Source: Aliidiomarina indica (GTDB lineage Bacteria; Pseudomonadota; Gammaproteobacteria; Enterobacterales; Alteromonadaceae). Taken from it: a stretch of 64,000 bases of DNA. Both the position numbers and the translations under genes were made by a program. Under the pieces are notes generated by a model. The model was given only the letters and a program-made list of their open reading frames with translations. It searched no databases and was not told the DNA's origin. Shown here in pieces: positions 12,332 to 21,720 of this stretch. The stretch's first letter is position 1. Each line of letters begins with the position of its first letter. The stretch is from assembly GCF_015354615.1 (NCBI RefSeq), contig NZ_JACAVQ010000006.1, positions 96,335-160,334 of the forward strand, given 5' to 3'.

Positions 12332-12706
12332 ATGCGTGTGTTTTTGGTCTCCCGAATTCTATTTGCCTGTATTATGTTGGGCGTATCAGTTCTTTTTCTG
12401 ATGCAAAGCCCACCAACTCCGGGTGCGTTCCAGTTTCCGCATGCAGATAAAATAGTTCACTTTGGTTTATTCTTCGTGCTGGCGGCAAGTTTTCATATTG
12501 CCTTTCGCCCGCCCCTTTGGTTTGCGTGGATATCCTTGTTTATATACGCAGTAGCCATCGAACTCATTCAGTACTATATCCCTGGCCGCGGCGCCGACAT
12601 TTGGGACGTTGTCGCCGACATGGTGGGTGTTGCTGCGTTTTATGCGGTACGAAAAATATTCCTGTATCTACTCAGTACGCGCAAGAGGCGGCGCAGTCCG
12701 AGTTAA
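12332..12706 (+). CDS. VanZ-like membrane protein
   Basis: 124 residues with four predicted membrane segments. The VanZ-family signature residues are present: DKIVHFGLFF near 37 and the E-x-x-Q-x(4)-GRGAD..D motif near 81-95. Function in Gram-negative bacteria is unknown; the name comes from teicoplanin resistance in enterococci. The start is uncertain: AAGG abuts the ATG, and a GTG two codons later would have better spacing. The 250 bp behind it, up to the srmB stop, show no convincing gene. Confidence 0.75.
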   Translation: MRVFLVSRILFACIMLGVSVLFLMQSPPTPGAFQFPHADKIVHFGLFFVLAASFHIAFRPPLWFAWISLFIYAVAIELIQYYIPGRGADIWDVVADMVGVAAFYAVRKIFLYLLSTRKRRRSPS

Positions 12707-12955
12707 CGCATTAGCTTCCCAGTGCCATCGGGATTTGGTGGCAAGAATCAGATGTTGAAGTTCCTCTAGACGAAAAAGTGGCAGTAGAGGGGCAGGTGGC
12801 AAACGAACGTGGTTCGCGACATGCTTTCTGTCATTTCCTTTGAGCTGAAAAAGCGAAGTGTTTACTCTAAAGCAAAAAGTCATGATGCTCGCCGCCGGGC
12901 AACTCGATCTTGCCCCCAGCAGCTTCAACATAGCGTTCGCCTTCGCTGCTGTCAG

Positions 12956-14209
12956 CTAGCTCTTTTTCATCGATTGAGACTTGGTTGGGGCGCGTTTGCC
13001 TGCTTTTACTTTGCCAGCTTTCTTCTTCTTTTTCTTTTTCTTGGCTTTTTCTGGATCAGGGAATTTGAACTGCGGGCGCAATTCCGGTACGAAGCGGCGT
13101 TCGATACGCTCCCCTAAGTAGCGCTCAATGCGGCCTAAATGCTCAGCATCATGTGCTTCAACCAAGGCTACGGCTGTGCCTTTTTTACCGGCTCGGCCAG
13201 TACGGCCGATGCGGTGCAAGAAAGTATCGCCTTTGCGTGGTAAATCAAAGTTCACTACGAGCTCGACATCAGGGATATCAAGCCCGCGGGCAGCAACGTC
13301 TGTGGCTACCAATATACGCTGGCGAATGGAGCTAAAGGATTTAATTCGCTCTTGTCGCTCTGCTTGTGGCAATCCACCTTCTAATGCGGTTGCGCCGAAA
13401 CCTTGTTGCTGCAGAAACTCGGCTACGTCGTGGGCCCGCTCTCGTTTGCGCACAAACACTAAAATGCGCCCGTTGAACGATCGCACAAGATGCATGAGTA
13501 AGGCTTTTTTGTGCTCTAGGGTGTCGCTGATATGAATCCACTGATGAATTTTGCCACGCTCACGTTTCGGTGGTTCGGCCAACACCACTTCTGGCTTTTC
13601 TAGAACAATTCGGCCAAAGGCCGCAAGGGTGGAGTGGTCTGCGGTGGCAGAGAACAATAACCGCTGCTTTAAATTCATCGCTTCGTTCATGATTTGCTCT
13701 ACGGGAGTGCGAAAGCCCATATCAAGCATGCGGTCGGCTTCATCGAGAACGATAATTTCAATCTCTTCAGCACTAAATTTGTGATCCGAGAGATAATCGA
13801 GAAGGCGACCGGGTGTCGCAATAAGGATATCGAGGTTCTTCCGGAGCTTTTCTAAATGGGTACCAAAGTTAATGCCGCCGGTAACGGTGAGCGATGTGAG
13901 CCCCGTTGCGGCGCACAACATTTCCGCTTGCTCGCCAATTTGCTCCGCGAGTTCCCGAGTGGGCGCGAGCACGAGTACACGTGCGGCACCAGGATCACGT
14001 CGTGGATAATCGAGTAGATGCTGAATCGCAGGCAACAAAAACGCCAGGGTTTTGCCGGTGCCTGTGGGTGAGGTCGCCATAATATCGCGACCGTCCATGG
14101 CTAATGGAATCACGTCTTGCTGAATACGGGTTGGCTTATTTAAGCCCCGCTCCAATAATACGTGAATTAACTCTGGCGCAAGATCCAGTTCTGCCCAATC
14201 TGGGGTCAT
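12956..14209 (-). CDS. srmB: DEAD-box ATP-dependent RNA helicase SrmB
   Basis: 417 residues with the full DEAD-box set: Q motif (PTRIQQDVIP), Walker A SPTGTGKT, PTRELAEQ, GGINFG, ATPGRLLDYL, DEADRMLDMGF, SAT, and the C-terminal HRIGRTGRAG. It ends in a long Lys-rich tail. The GGIN and DEAD context fit SrmB, which helps early 50S subunit assembly at low temperature. GGAG precedes the ATG. The gene starts 3 bp after the rdgC stop, so the two are one operon. Confidence 0.92.
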   Translation of the reverse strand: MTPDWAELDLAPELIHVLLERGLNKPTRIQQDVIPLAMDGRDIMATSPTGTGKTLAFLLPAIQHLLDYPRRDPGAARVLVLAPTRELAEQIGEQAEMLCAATGLTSLTVTGGINFGTHLEKLRKNLDILIATPGRLLDYLSDHKFSAEEIEIIVLDEADRMLDMGFRTPVEQIMNEAMNLKQRLLFSATADHSTLAAFGRIVLEKPEVVLAEPPKRERGKIHQWIHISDTLEHKKALLMHLVRSFNGRILVFVRKRERAHDVAEFLQQQGFGATALEGGLPQAERQERIKSFSSIRQRILVATDVAARGLDIPDVELVVNFDLPRKGDTFLHRIGRTGRAGKKGTAVALVEAHDAEHLGRIERYLGERIERRFVPELRPQFKFPDPEKAKKKKKKKKAGKVKAGKRAPTKSQSMKKS

Positions 14210-14212
14210 GGT

Positions 14213-15124
14213 TTACGACTCCACCTGTGGTTGAATATCAAGTGTCTGTTGCAGGGCTTGTATTAACTCAGCAAACTCACCCGCCATTAATGAGAAATCT
14301 AGGTCGAGCTGTTCTGCCCGCGACTCTGCATTGTTGTCTTCCCGTTGCTCTTTCACAATATCACCAAACTGAATGCGCTTTAGGGCGTAATCGTCGGTAA
14401 GCGTGAATTGCACACGATCTTGCCAATTCATTCCAAGCTGCGTGACTTGTTTGCCATGAGATAAGTGCAAAGCTACTTCTTCTGTTGTTAAGTCGTGGTT
14501 CTTAAAGCGCACAACGGAATCATCATCACGCTCTCCACGCAGCTCAGCATCAAGGCCAAGCTCAAAACCATTCGGTGCCGCTTGTTGCTTCACCCAGTCG
14601 GTATACACATGGTGTCCGGGGTGGTCGCCTCCCCATGGTTTCACTGGCAGTGAACCGAGACAGCTGCGCAATACGGCGGTTAGTTCTTCTGCCTTACTGG
14701 CACTAGAAGCGTCCACGTAAATAAGTTGTGACTGAGTATCTAGAATAGCCCAAGTTACCGCATACTTGCTAAATGCCTGAGGCAGCATTTGGTGCAGAAT
14801 GTCTTCTTTCAGTGTCTGTTGCTCTTTTCGCGGCATGGGACGAGCGTGTTCCTGCTCGTAAGCCTCTTTGCGCGTCTCGAGTTCTGCTTTCACCGTGCTC
14901 GATGGCATTACTTTTTCTTCTTTTTTTAAACACAGTAAAACAAAACTTCCAATTTCATGAGTGAGTGGGCCATCTTCTGCGCCTAGTGGCGGTATCCAGC
15001 CAACACTAGATGGCTCAGAGCGGGCGCACGGGCTAAACCGACGTTCTTCAAGCGTGGCAACGGATGCTTCAGTCCACGTGAATGGCTGGGTAAAACTATA
15101 GATACGTAGGTTTTTAAACCACAT
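14213..15124 (-). CDS. rdgC: Recombination-associated protein RdgC
   Basis: Ring-shaped DNA-binding protein that modulates RecA. It starts with the family hallmark MWFKNLRIYSFTQPF and carries GWIPP and CLKKEEKVMPSS. 303 residues is the normal length. The frame is open 24 bp further upstream, but ATG 15124 has AGGAG 9 bp before it and fits homologues. It is cotranscribed with srmB. Confidence 0.96.
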   Translation of the reverse strand: MWFKNLRIYSFTQPFTWTEASVATLEERRFSPCARSEPSSVGWIPPLGAEDGPLTHEIGSFVLLCLKKEEKVMPSSTVKAELETRKEAYEQEHARPMPRKEQQTLKEDILHQMLPQAFSKYAVTWAILDTQSQLIYVDASSASKAEELTAVLRSCLGSLPVKPWGGDHPGHHVYTDWVKQQAAPNGFELGLDAELRGERDDDSVVRFKNHDLTTEEVALHLSHGKQVTQLGMNWQDRVQFTLTDDYALKRIQFGDIVKEQREDNNAESRAEQLDLDFSLMAGEFAELIQALQQTLDIQPQVES

Positions 15125-15199
15125 GCAAAAAACTCCTGAAATATGCAAGGTCGAAAGAGCGGCGTCGCATTCTACCCGAGTTCGCCGCCCCTGTCAGAA

Positions 15200-16981
15200 T
15201 TAAGACGTCGTGTTTATCGACACATTCATGGGCTCAACGGGAAATTGAAAATCGTAGCATAATCCTGCATCGGGTTGGCTGCTCACTTCTACGTTTCCGG
15301 CTAAGGTTTGTGTAATTAATGTATAAATTATATGCGCGCCTAAGCCGCTGCCGCCATTGTCTGCAGACGTGGTGTAGAAGGGTTCGAACAACTGGCGTAA
15401 CTGGTGTGACGTCATGCCGACCCCGTTGTCACGATAACGAATATGAAGGTGATCAGAAACCACAGAAACATCAATATCAATGCGGCCATTCGGATTGTCT
15501 GGGAACGCATGGAGGATGGAATTCATCATCATGTTGGTGATTACTTGAGCTAACGCGCCGGCATTACAACGCACTTCAATGTCGTCGGGACAATTGAGTT
15601 GTACCACACACGACTTTCTGCGCAGTTGTGGTTGTAAAGACTGGATTATGCGTTGTACATAATTACATATATGGATGCTGCGAGTATGATCAGCGGCCTG
15701 ATCGACAGCAACCTGCTTGAAACCGCTAATAATTTCATTGGCGCGGTGCAAATTGCTTTCGATGAGCGCATTGCTCTCTGTAACCGTGTCCATAAAATCT
15801 TTGATATCTTGCTCTGACGCAGTGCCCGCGGCCATTTGCTGCTGAATTTTCTGTAAGCGTTCTTGCAGATAACTGGTTGCGGTTACACTGACGCCCAGAG
15901 GGGTGCTGACATCGTGGGTTATGTTCGCAACCATGTTGCCAAGCGCGGCCATTTTCTCTGAACTCATCAACTGCAGGCGAATTTGCTGTAGAAACTCTAA
16001 GCTTTCTTCTAGTTCTTGATTGGTTTGCTTTAAGCGCGATTCGGTAATACGGCGCTGGTGCACTTCCTGTTCTAACGATTGCTGGCGCATTTCTAGTTCA
16101 TGTCGGCGACGTTCTAAATCCAACATAAGGTTACTGATCCCCAGCGTCTTCTCGGCTATTTCTTGTTCGAGCAGTAAATTTTGGTCTTCAAGACGTCGAT
16201 TTACATCGTTCACCTCTTGCTGTGCCGAGGTGAGATCGGTCTGATGAGCGCGCAATCGCGATAACAGATCATTGTAGGCATCTTCTAGTAATGAAAACTC
16301 GTTCACTTCTTCTTGTTTCAATCGAATTTGCGAACTTTCTGGATGCTCAGGTGAGAAATTGCGTAGTTGTTCGATTAAGTTCTCAAGCGGCTCACGAAGA
16401 TAGTGTCGAAACGCGAGGGTGAATAATAAAATCAGAATCGAACTTTTAAGTAAGGCGCCAACCAACAACAGAATCAGGCTGGGCTTGAGTCGATCAATGG
16501 TGATGTCTCGGCTTGAAAAAAGTACCACATCACCCACCAATTCTGAGCCCCCCGCAAATTCAAACACTAACGGGGAGTAATAACCAAATACACCACTGTG
16601 TTCGGGAATCGGGCCGCTATCATCGATTAATGCTAAGCGATCAACACTCATCGTCTCGCCTTGATTAATCAGCACGCGCTCTTGGTCGTCGCGAATAATG
16701 ATTCCGCTAATGGCCGGAATGTTGATTAACCCTGCCGCTAATGCATTGGTTTGCTCTTGGTTAAATTCCCACATGGCTCGGGCAAGGCTGGCAGCGAAAG
16801 TATGGTGTTGATTGCGTAAATCATGCAGCAGGGCTTCGCGGGTGTTGTTGTATTCAAAGGCAATTTGGCCGGTCGTAATAATCAGCGTAAGTAAGAAGTA
16901 TACCGTTAACACACTCGTGAGGAGGGTGCGCGCAATACTGCGAGGTATAGATGAGCGGGATACCGATGCTTTCTTTTGCAT
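15200..16981 (-). CDS. Membrane sensor histidine kinase (orphan)
   Basis: 593 residues. One N-terminal membrane segment (about 20-42), a periplasmic sensing region to about 170, and a second membrane segment (about 172-196). A long coiled coil (about 235-330) precedes the kinase core, with the phosphorylatable His in NITHDVSTPLG and the ATP-binding boxes DNGVGM and GSGLGAHI. The His box begins HDVSTPLG rather than HELKTPL, typical of the HisKA group with coiled-coil linkers. No response regulator lies next to it, so its partner is elsewhere. It is divergent from the porin gene. Confidence 0.88.
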   Translation of the reverse strand: MQKKASVSRSSIPRSIARTLLTSVLTVYFLLTLIITTGQIAFEYNNTREALLHDLRNQHHTFAASLARAMWEFNQEQTNALAAGLINIPAISGIIIRDDQERVLINQGETMSVDRLALIDDSGPIPEHSGVFGYYSPLVFEFAGGSELVGDVVLFSSRDITIDRLKPSLILLLVGALLKSSILILLFTLAFRHYLREPLENLIEQLRNFSPEHPESSQIRLKQEEVNEFSLLEDAYNDLLSRLRAHQTDLTSAQQEVNDVNRRLEDQNLLLEQEIAEKTLGISNLMLDLERRRHELEMRQQSLEQEVHQRRITESRLKQTNQELEESLEFLQQIRLQLMSSEKMAALGNMVANITHDVSTPLGVSVTATSYLQERLQKIQQQMAAGTASEQDIKDFMDTVTESNALIESNLHRANEIISGFKQVAVDQAADHTRSIHICNYVQRIIQSLQPQLRRKSCVVQLNCPDDIEVRCNAGALAQVITNMMMNSILHAFPDNPNGRIDIDVSVVSDHLHIRYRDNGVGMTSHQLRQLFEPFYTTSADNGGSGLGAHIIYTLITQTLAGNVEVSSQPDAGLCYDFQFPVEPMNVSINTTS

Positions 16982-17143
16982 GAATGTCTACACAATGCCG
17001 ACGGTTATTATGTTGTTTTATTGCTCTGACTTTAGCAGGAGTGATGGCATTTGAACACAGTAATCCTACGTCGCGATCTGTTTATGAATGATGTTTGTCA
17101 GCCGTAAAAAAACACCCCGAGAAGATCTACTTTCTGCGGCTTG

Positions 17144-17175
17144 CTGTAACAAAACCGACATAAATCCGTTATATT
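17144..17175 (+). promoter_or_regulatory. Putative Pho box and -10 before the porin gene
   Basis: CTGTAAC AAAA CCGACAT (17144-17161) resembles the PhoB-binding repeat (two CTGTCAT-like heptamers with a 4-bp spacer). A TATATT hexamer starts about 9 bp after it. The spacing is like that in front of phoB, pstS and pstC in this window. The match is weaker than theirs. Confidence 0.5.
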
Positions 17176-17249
17176 ATCGTCACACTAATAAATTTGTATT
17201 GTGCTCGCTTATCGCTTTTCTCATCATCTGCGCACACGGAGGGTATTCT

Positions 17250-18296
17250 ATGCGCATGTCACCGGCTCGCTCCTCTGCGCTCTTGGTTTGCTCCGCTTTG
17301 CTTACTATGAGCGTTGGCTTTGTTTCAGCCTCCCCGTCTGTTTCTGATCCAGCAACTGAGCTGAGATTTTATGGTCGGCTGCATGTGTCCGCAGATTATC
17401 TCTATGACGGCCACGATGGGGGCTTAAACCTCTCCAGTAACTCCTCGCGTATTGGCGTTACGGCGAGTCACTGGCTCACCGAAGAGCTCTCGCTTCTGGG
17501 CCAGATTGAACGAACGGTACAGGTGACAGACGGTGATGCGACCCTTTCGGCACGGAACACCTTTATCGGTATCAACGGCAGTTGGGGAACCATTCGTGGT
17601 GGTTTTATCGACACGCCGGTGAAACGTATTTTAAATCATGTTGAGTTATTTCGGGATCGCGTGGGCGAAGGGCGCAACGTAGTGCGCAGCGGTGAAATGC
17701 ATTTTGATCGACGTTTTCGTAACGGTATTCAATATTTAAGTCCGGATTGGAATAACTTAAATGCGGTGATTCATTTCGGCGCAGGGGAAACCACGGGTGT
17801 CAGCACCACTAGTCGAGATGATGAATGGAGCGCCATGCTGCAATGGCGTCAGGGCGCATGGACAACGCAAATCGGTTACGAAGTGCAAGGGCGCGACGGC
17901 CTTAGCGATTTACGGGCGGTTCGTTTAGGCAGTGTTTATCGTGCCGATGCTTGGACAACCACTGTGTTTCTGCAACATGCACAAGGCATGACGACAGGTG
18001 ATGTGAACGTCTATGGGATTGGCACCGCGTATCGATGGAATGATGACTATCAACTTAAAGGCCAATTATTTGTGCGCGACAGCAAAGATATGGCCGATGA
18101 TGATGGTTACATGTTGACTCTGGGTATTGATCGTCAGTTAACCCCAATGACCACCGCGTATTTTACAGTTTCATCGGCGCACAATGATAACAACGCACGT
18201 TTAAACGTATCGGCGGGAGGCCATGGCAAGACCATGAGCATTAGTCCTGGTGATGATCCCTTTGCTGTTTCTGTGGGTCTATTATGGAATTTCTAA
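17250..18296 (+). CDS. Outer-membrane porin, probably phosphate-regulated
   Basis: 348 residues from ATG 17250, which has CGGAGGG upstream. The frame is open to 17088, but that part looks like leader DNA. A signal peptide ends near VSASPS (about residue 28). The mature protein is a run of alternating amphipathic strands typical of a 16-strand porin: ELRFYGRLHVSADY at the start, GSWGTIRGGFIDTP, and a terminal phenylalanine in LLWNF, the signal for outer-membrane assembly. It lies directly before phoBR and has a possible Pho box, so it may admit phosphate or organic phosphates. The substrate is inferred. Confidence 0.85.
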   Translation: MRMSPARSSALLVCSALLTMSVGFVSASPSVSDPATELRFYGRLHVSADYLYDGHDGGLNLSSNSSRIGVTASHWLTEELSLLGQIERTVQVTDGDATLSARNTFIGINGSWGTIRGGFIDTPVKRILNHVELFRDRVGEGRNVVRSGEMHFDRRFRNGIQYLSPDWNNLNAVIHFGAGETTGVSTTSRDDEWSAMLQWRQGAWTTQIGYEVQGRDGLSDLRAVRLGSVYRADAWTTTVFLQHAQGMTTGDVNVYGIGTAYRWNDDYQLKGQLFVRDSKDMADDDGYMLTLGIDRQLTPMTTAYFTVSSAHNDNNARLNVSAGGHGKTMSISPGDDPFAVSVGLLWNF

Positions 18297-18335
18297 CGCT
18301 CTGATTTCTGAGTTATTGTGCGACATTTTTAGCAG

Positions 18336-18369
18336 AAGTCATAAAAGTGTCACATAAGGTTCGCATAAT
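18336..18369 (+). promoter_or_regulatory. Pho box and -10 before phoB
   Basis: AAGTCAT AAAA GTGTCAC (18336-18353) followed by CATAAT (18364-18369) 10 bp later. This is the layout of a PhoB-activated promoter in which the Pho box replaces the -35. It implies that phoBR is autoregulated. Confidence 0.8.
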
Positions 18370-18399
18370 GCCAGTATTGAAACGGACAGGTGACAGCAT

Positions 18400-19086
18400 A
18401 TGCCAAGTAAAATACTGATCGTAGAAGATGAAGCACCCATTCGGGAAATGCTTGCGTTTGTTATGGAGCAGCATGGCTATCAGCCCATCCAAGCCGCTGA
18501 TTTTGATATTGCCTTGGAAAAAATGGTCGAGCCATATCCTGATATGATTCTTCTTGATTGGATGTTACCGGGTGGCAGTGGGATTCAACTGGCACGTCAG
18601 GTAAAAACCACAGAACATTTGCGCCATATTCCAATCATTATGCTTACCGCTCGCGGCGAAGAAGAAGACAAGATAAAGGGCTTAGAGGTGGGCGCTGATG
18701 ATTATGTCACCAAGCCGTTTTCACCCAAAGAATTAATAGCCCGCATGCGGGCCGTGTTTCGCCGCGTATCGCCTACACATCTTGATGAACCTATCGATAT
18801 AAATGGCTTGCAGTTAGATCCGGTCTCCCACCGAGTATCTGCCCATAATGACTCCCTGGAAATGGGACCCACCGAGTTTCGGTTGTTACATTTCTTTATG
18901 ACGCACCCAGAACGGGTTTACAGTCGTGAACAATTACTGGATCATGTGTGGGGAACTAATGTTTATGTGGAGGATAGAACCGTAGATGTGCATATTCGTC
19001 GATTGCGAAAGGCAATTGAACGGCACGGACACGACAGCCTTATTCAAACCGTACGAGGCGTTGGCTATCGGTTCTCAACACGCTAA
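18400..19086 (+). CDS. phoB: Phosphate regulon response regulator PhoB
   Basis: 228 residues. The receiver domain (about 1-120) has the phosphorylated Asp in LLDWMLPGG, the Thr in MLTARGEE and the Lys in TKPFSPKEL. The winged-helix output domain ends in [15 protein letters not shown] and [10 protein letters not shown]. It activates Pho-regulon promoters when phosphate is scarce. phoR starts at the base after its stop codon. Confidence 0.97.
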   Translation: MPSKILIVEDEAPIREMLAFVMEQHGYQPIQAADFDIALEKMVEPYPDMILLDWMLPGGSGIQLARQVKTTEHLRHIPIIMLTARGEEEDKIKGLEVGADDYVTKPFSPKELIARMRAVFRRVSPTHLDEPIDINGLQLDPVSHRVSAHNDSLEMGPTEFRLLHFFMTHPERVYSREQLLDHVWGTNVYVEDRTVDVHIRRLRKAIERHGHDSLIQTVRGVGYRFSTR

Positions 19087-20391
19087 ATGGAAAGGCATTA
19101 TACCCTCTATCGCATTTTCAAACGCTTACTCCTTTGGGTATTACCGTTTGCTTTCGTCGGCTGGATAACTGGCCATTTTTGGCTGTCTATTAGCTTATCG
19201 TTGGCTTGCGCGCTGCTCTGGAACTACCTCTTTTTACATCGCTTGAATATGTGGTTGTGGCAAAGCCGCACCATGTTGCCACCCCATGCGCCGGGAATGT
19301 GGAGTGATATTTACGATGGTATATATCGAACCCTGCGCCGTGCTCAAATAAAGCGTCGCCAACTGGCGGTATTGCTGCAACGCTTTCGACAAGCGGCGGA
19401 AGCTATGCCAGATGCCAGTATGGTGTTGCAACGCAATGGCAATATCGAGTGGACCAACAAACTTGCGCAAATTTATTTTGGCTTACGCTGGCCGGCAGAC
19501 AAAGGCATTCAAGTCACAAATCTAATTCGCGATCCCCGCTTTAAAAAATACTTTGAGAAGGGCGAATTCGATGAGCCTTTTACGCTAAATTCGCCACAGG
19601 GGGATGATCGAGAGTTAGAGCTGCGCGTGATGACCTATTCAGAAGATGAACTCCTGTTAATTGCGCGCGATGTGACGCAATTGCGAAAGCTTGAACGCAT
19701 GCGTAAAGACTTCGTCGCTAATGTGTCTCACGAATTGAAAACGCCTCTTACGGTCATGAATGGGTACTTGGAGATGATGGACTCACCCACAAAGCTGCCG
19801 CCCGAAATGCTAGATAAAGCGGTTCATGATATGAGCTTGCAGACGCAGCGGATGCAAAAAATGGTGAATCAACTGCTGTTACTCTCGCGCATGGAATCGC
19901 AAATGCAGGATAACTTCACGAAACGCGTTGAAGTGGGAGCTGTGTTGCGACAAATACTAAATGAGATGCGGCCGTTGTTTACTGACAAAGATATTTATTT
20001 AGATGCTCATATCGATGAGAACTTGCACGTGTGGGGTAACGAAGAAAAACTCCACGCAGCCTGTTCAAACTTGCTTACCAACGCCATTAAATATACGCCA
20101 CCGAATGGTCAGATAACCCTCCGTTGGCACAAAGTAGGGCCTTTTGCGGAATTCTCGGTTGCAGATACTGGAAACGGAATCGCCCATGAGCATATTCCGC
20201 GCCTCACAGAGCGTTTTTATCGAGTCGATAAAGATAGAAATAGCGCGACGGGCGGAACGGGGTTGGGCCTATCCATCGTAAAACATGCACTTGAACATCA
20301 TCGCACCTACCTTCAAGTAGAAAGCCGTATCGGCCAGGGCAGTCGGTTCTGGTTTCGTCTTGCGCCAGAGCTGTTAAGTCAGCCTGATTAA
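19087..20391 (+). CDS. phoR: Phosphate regulon sensor kinase PhoR
   Basis: 434 residues. Two N-terminal membrane segments (about 10-52) are followed by a positively charged linker and a PAS domain (about 95-200). The kinase core carries the His in NVSHELKTPLTVMNGYLEMM and the G boxes VADTGNGI and GTGLGLSIVKHALE. It phosphorylates PhoB on phosphate limitation and is held off by the Pst transporter with PhoU, all encoded here. The start directly abuts phoB. Confidence 0.96.
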   Translation: MERHYTLYRIFKRLLLWVLPFAFVGWITGHFWLSISLSLACALLWNYLFLHRLNMWLWQSRTMLPPHAPGMWSDIYDGIYRTLRRAQIKRRQLAVLLQRFRQAAEAMPDASMVLQRNGNIEWTNKLAQIYFGLRWPADKGIQVTNLIRDPRFKKYFEKGEFDEPFTLNSPQGDDRELELRVMTYSEDELLLIARDVTQLRKLERMRKDFVANVSHELKTPLTVMNGYLEMMDSPTKLPPEMLDKAVHDMSLQTQRMQKMVNQLLLLSRMESQMQDNFTKRVEVGAVLRQILNEMRPLFTDKDIYLDAHIDENLHVWGNEEKLHAACSNLLTNAIKYTPPNGQITLRWHKVGPFAEFSVADTGNGIAHEHIPRLTERFYRVDKDRNSATGGTGLGLSIVKHALEHHRTYLQVESRIGQGSRFWFRLAPELLSQPD

Positions 20392-20414
20392 TCTCTCCCC
20401 TCAAGCGCTAGAAA

Positions 20415-20454
20415 TTGTCATGCAATTGTCATGAAAGTGACAGATGACTGTCAT
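20415..20454 (+). promoter_or_regulatory. Distal cluster of Pho boxes upstream of pstS
   Basis: Four heptamers with 4-bp spacers: TTGTCAT, TTGTCAT, GTGACAG and CTGTCAT, at 11-bp pitch. Three match the PhoB half-site closely. Together they would seat two PhoB dimers, upstream of the proximal box. Confidence 0.85.
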
Positions 20455-20516
20455 TTACCTGCCTCACAATGTCTCCCAGACATGCAGCAAGTCTAGCGTC
20501 TAAGAAAAAATTCCGG

Positions 20517-20550
20517 TTGTCATTTTAGTGTCACAATTCATCACTATGAT
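20517..20550 (+). promoter_or_regulatory. Proximal Pho box and -10 of pstS
   Basis: TTGTCAT TTTA GTGTCAC (20517-20534) and TATGAT (20545-20550), 10 bp apart, the standard PhoB promoter geometry. The pstS start codon is 50 bp further on. Confidence 0.88.
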
Positions 20551-20600
20551 GGCGTCGGCTTAACTTGAAATACCTGTAACAGCAGGAATTGGAGACAGAC

Positions 20601-21569
20601 ATGAAGAAAACTATCTTAGCAACCGTAACCGCCGCAGTGTTCGCTGTGGGTTTCGCTGCATCAGCTAATGTTGATCCGCGTTTACCTGATTATGAGCGTG
20701 CGTCTGGTGTGTCTGGAAACATGAACTCAATTGGTTCAGACACGTTGAACAACCTGATGACTTTATGGGCTGAAGAGTTCAACAAATTCTATCCGAATGT
20801 GAATGTGCAGATTCAAGGTGCGGGCTCATCTACAGCGCCACCAGCGATTACTGAAGGAACAGCAAACTTCGCACCAATGAGCCGGGCGATGCGTCAGTCT
20901 GAGATTGAAGCCTTCGAAGCACGTCACGGTTACGCGCCTTACGCTATGCCAGTTGCTATCGATATGTTGGCAGTTTATGTCAATAACGATAACCCTATCG
21001 AGTGTTTGTCATTACAACAAGTCGATGCCATTTTCTCTGCTACTCGCCGTGGTGGCTACCCGAACGATATCACGCGCTGGGGCCAAGTAGGTTTAACCGG
21101 TTCTTGGGCAAACCGTGATTTCGCGCTGTACAGCCGTAACGCGGTATCAGGCACCTACGGTTACTTTAAAGATAACGCCTTATTTGGCGGTGATTTCAAA
21201 TCAAGCATTAATGAGCAGCCAGGTTCTTCGTCAGTGGTTCAGGGTGTGACTGAATCTTTGAACGGTATCGGTTACTCAGGTATCGGCTACCGTACCTCGG
21301 GAGTTCGTGCTATCGCATTGTCAGCAACGGAAGGCGGTGAGTGCTTCGAACCAACTGCAGAAAATGCTGCCACAGGCGACTACCCATTAGCGCGCTACTT
21401 ATACGTGTATGTGAACAAGCATCCGAATCGTGACCTCGACCCGATGACCCGCGAATTCGTAAAAATGTTGTACTCGAAAGTAGGCCAGGAAGTTGTTGAC
21501 CGTGACGGTTACGTGCCGTTGCCAGAGTCGCTAGCTTCTCGCATCCGCCGTGAACTAAACGTTCAGTAA
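20601..21569 (+). CDS. pstS: Phosphate ABC transporter substrate-binding protein PstS
   Basis: 322 residues from ATG 20601, preceded by GGAGA. A signal peptide of about 25 residues ends at ASAN. The mature protein has the phosphate-binding blocks IGSDTLNNLM, IQGAGSSTAPPAI, FAPMSRAM and SGTYGYF. It captures phosphate in the periplasm for PstCAB. It is separated from pstCAB by a terminator and a second Pho promoter, so it can be made in excess over the membrane parts. Confidence 0.95.
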   Translation: MKKTILATVTAAVFAVGFAASANVDPRLPDYERASGVSGNMNSIGSDTLNNLMTLWAEEFNKFYPNVNVQIQGAGSSTAPPAITEGTANFAPMSRAMRQSEIEAFEARHGYAPYAMPVAIDMLAVYVNNDNPIECLSLQQVDAIFSATRRGGYPNDITRWGQVGLTGSWANRDFALYSRNAVSGTYGYFKDNALFGGDFKSSINEQPGSSSVVQGVTESLNGIGYSGIGYRTSGVRAIALSATEGGECFEPTAENAATGDYPLARYLYVYVNKHPNRDLDPMTREFVKMLYSKVGQEVVDRDGYVPLPESLASRIRRELNVQ

Positions 21570-21585
21570 ACGGTGTGTGAAATAA

Positions 21586-21620
21586 CCCCAAAAGAGGCAC
21601 AGGATGTGCCTCTTTTTTTA
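21586..21620 (+). terminator. Rho-independent terminator after pstS
   Basis: AAAAGAGGCACA, a 3-base loop GGA, TGTGCCTCTTTT and a T run. The stem is a perfect 12 bp. It separates pstS from pstCAB-phoU. Confidence 0.92.
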
Positions 21621-21640
21621 TTTATGACATTTTTATGTCG

Positions 21641-21674
21641 TTGTCATATTGCTGTCATAAAAGTTGGCTACATT
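21641..21674 (+). promoter_or_regulatory. Pho box and -10 before pstC
   Basis: TTGTCAT ATTG CTGTCAT (21641-21658) followed 10 bp later by TACATT (21669-21674). It gives pstC-pstA-pstB-phoU their own PhoB-dependent promoter. Confidence 0.85.
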
Positions 21675-21720
21675 CGCCTTCAAGATATTCAACTATCTGC
21701 CACTATGAGACTTTCGTATC

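Noticed and set aside
12668..12931. Minus-strand open frame of 87 codons behind srmB
   Set aside because: No ribosome site, no family resemblance, and it overlaps the VanZ-like gene. The GERYVEAAGGKIELPGG-type stretch in another frame just behind the srmB stop also has no start of its own.
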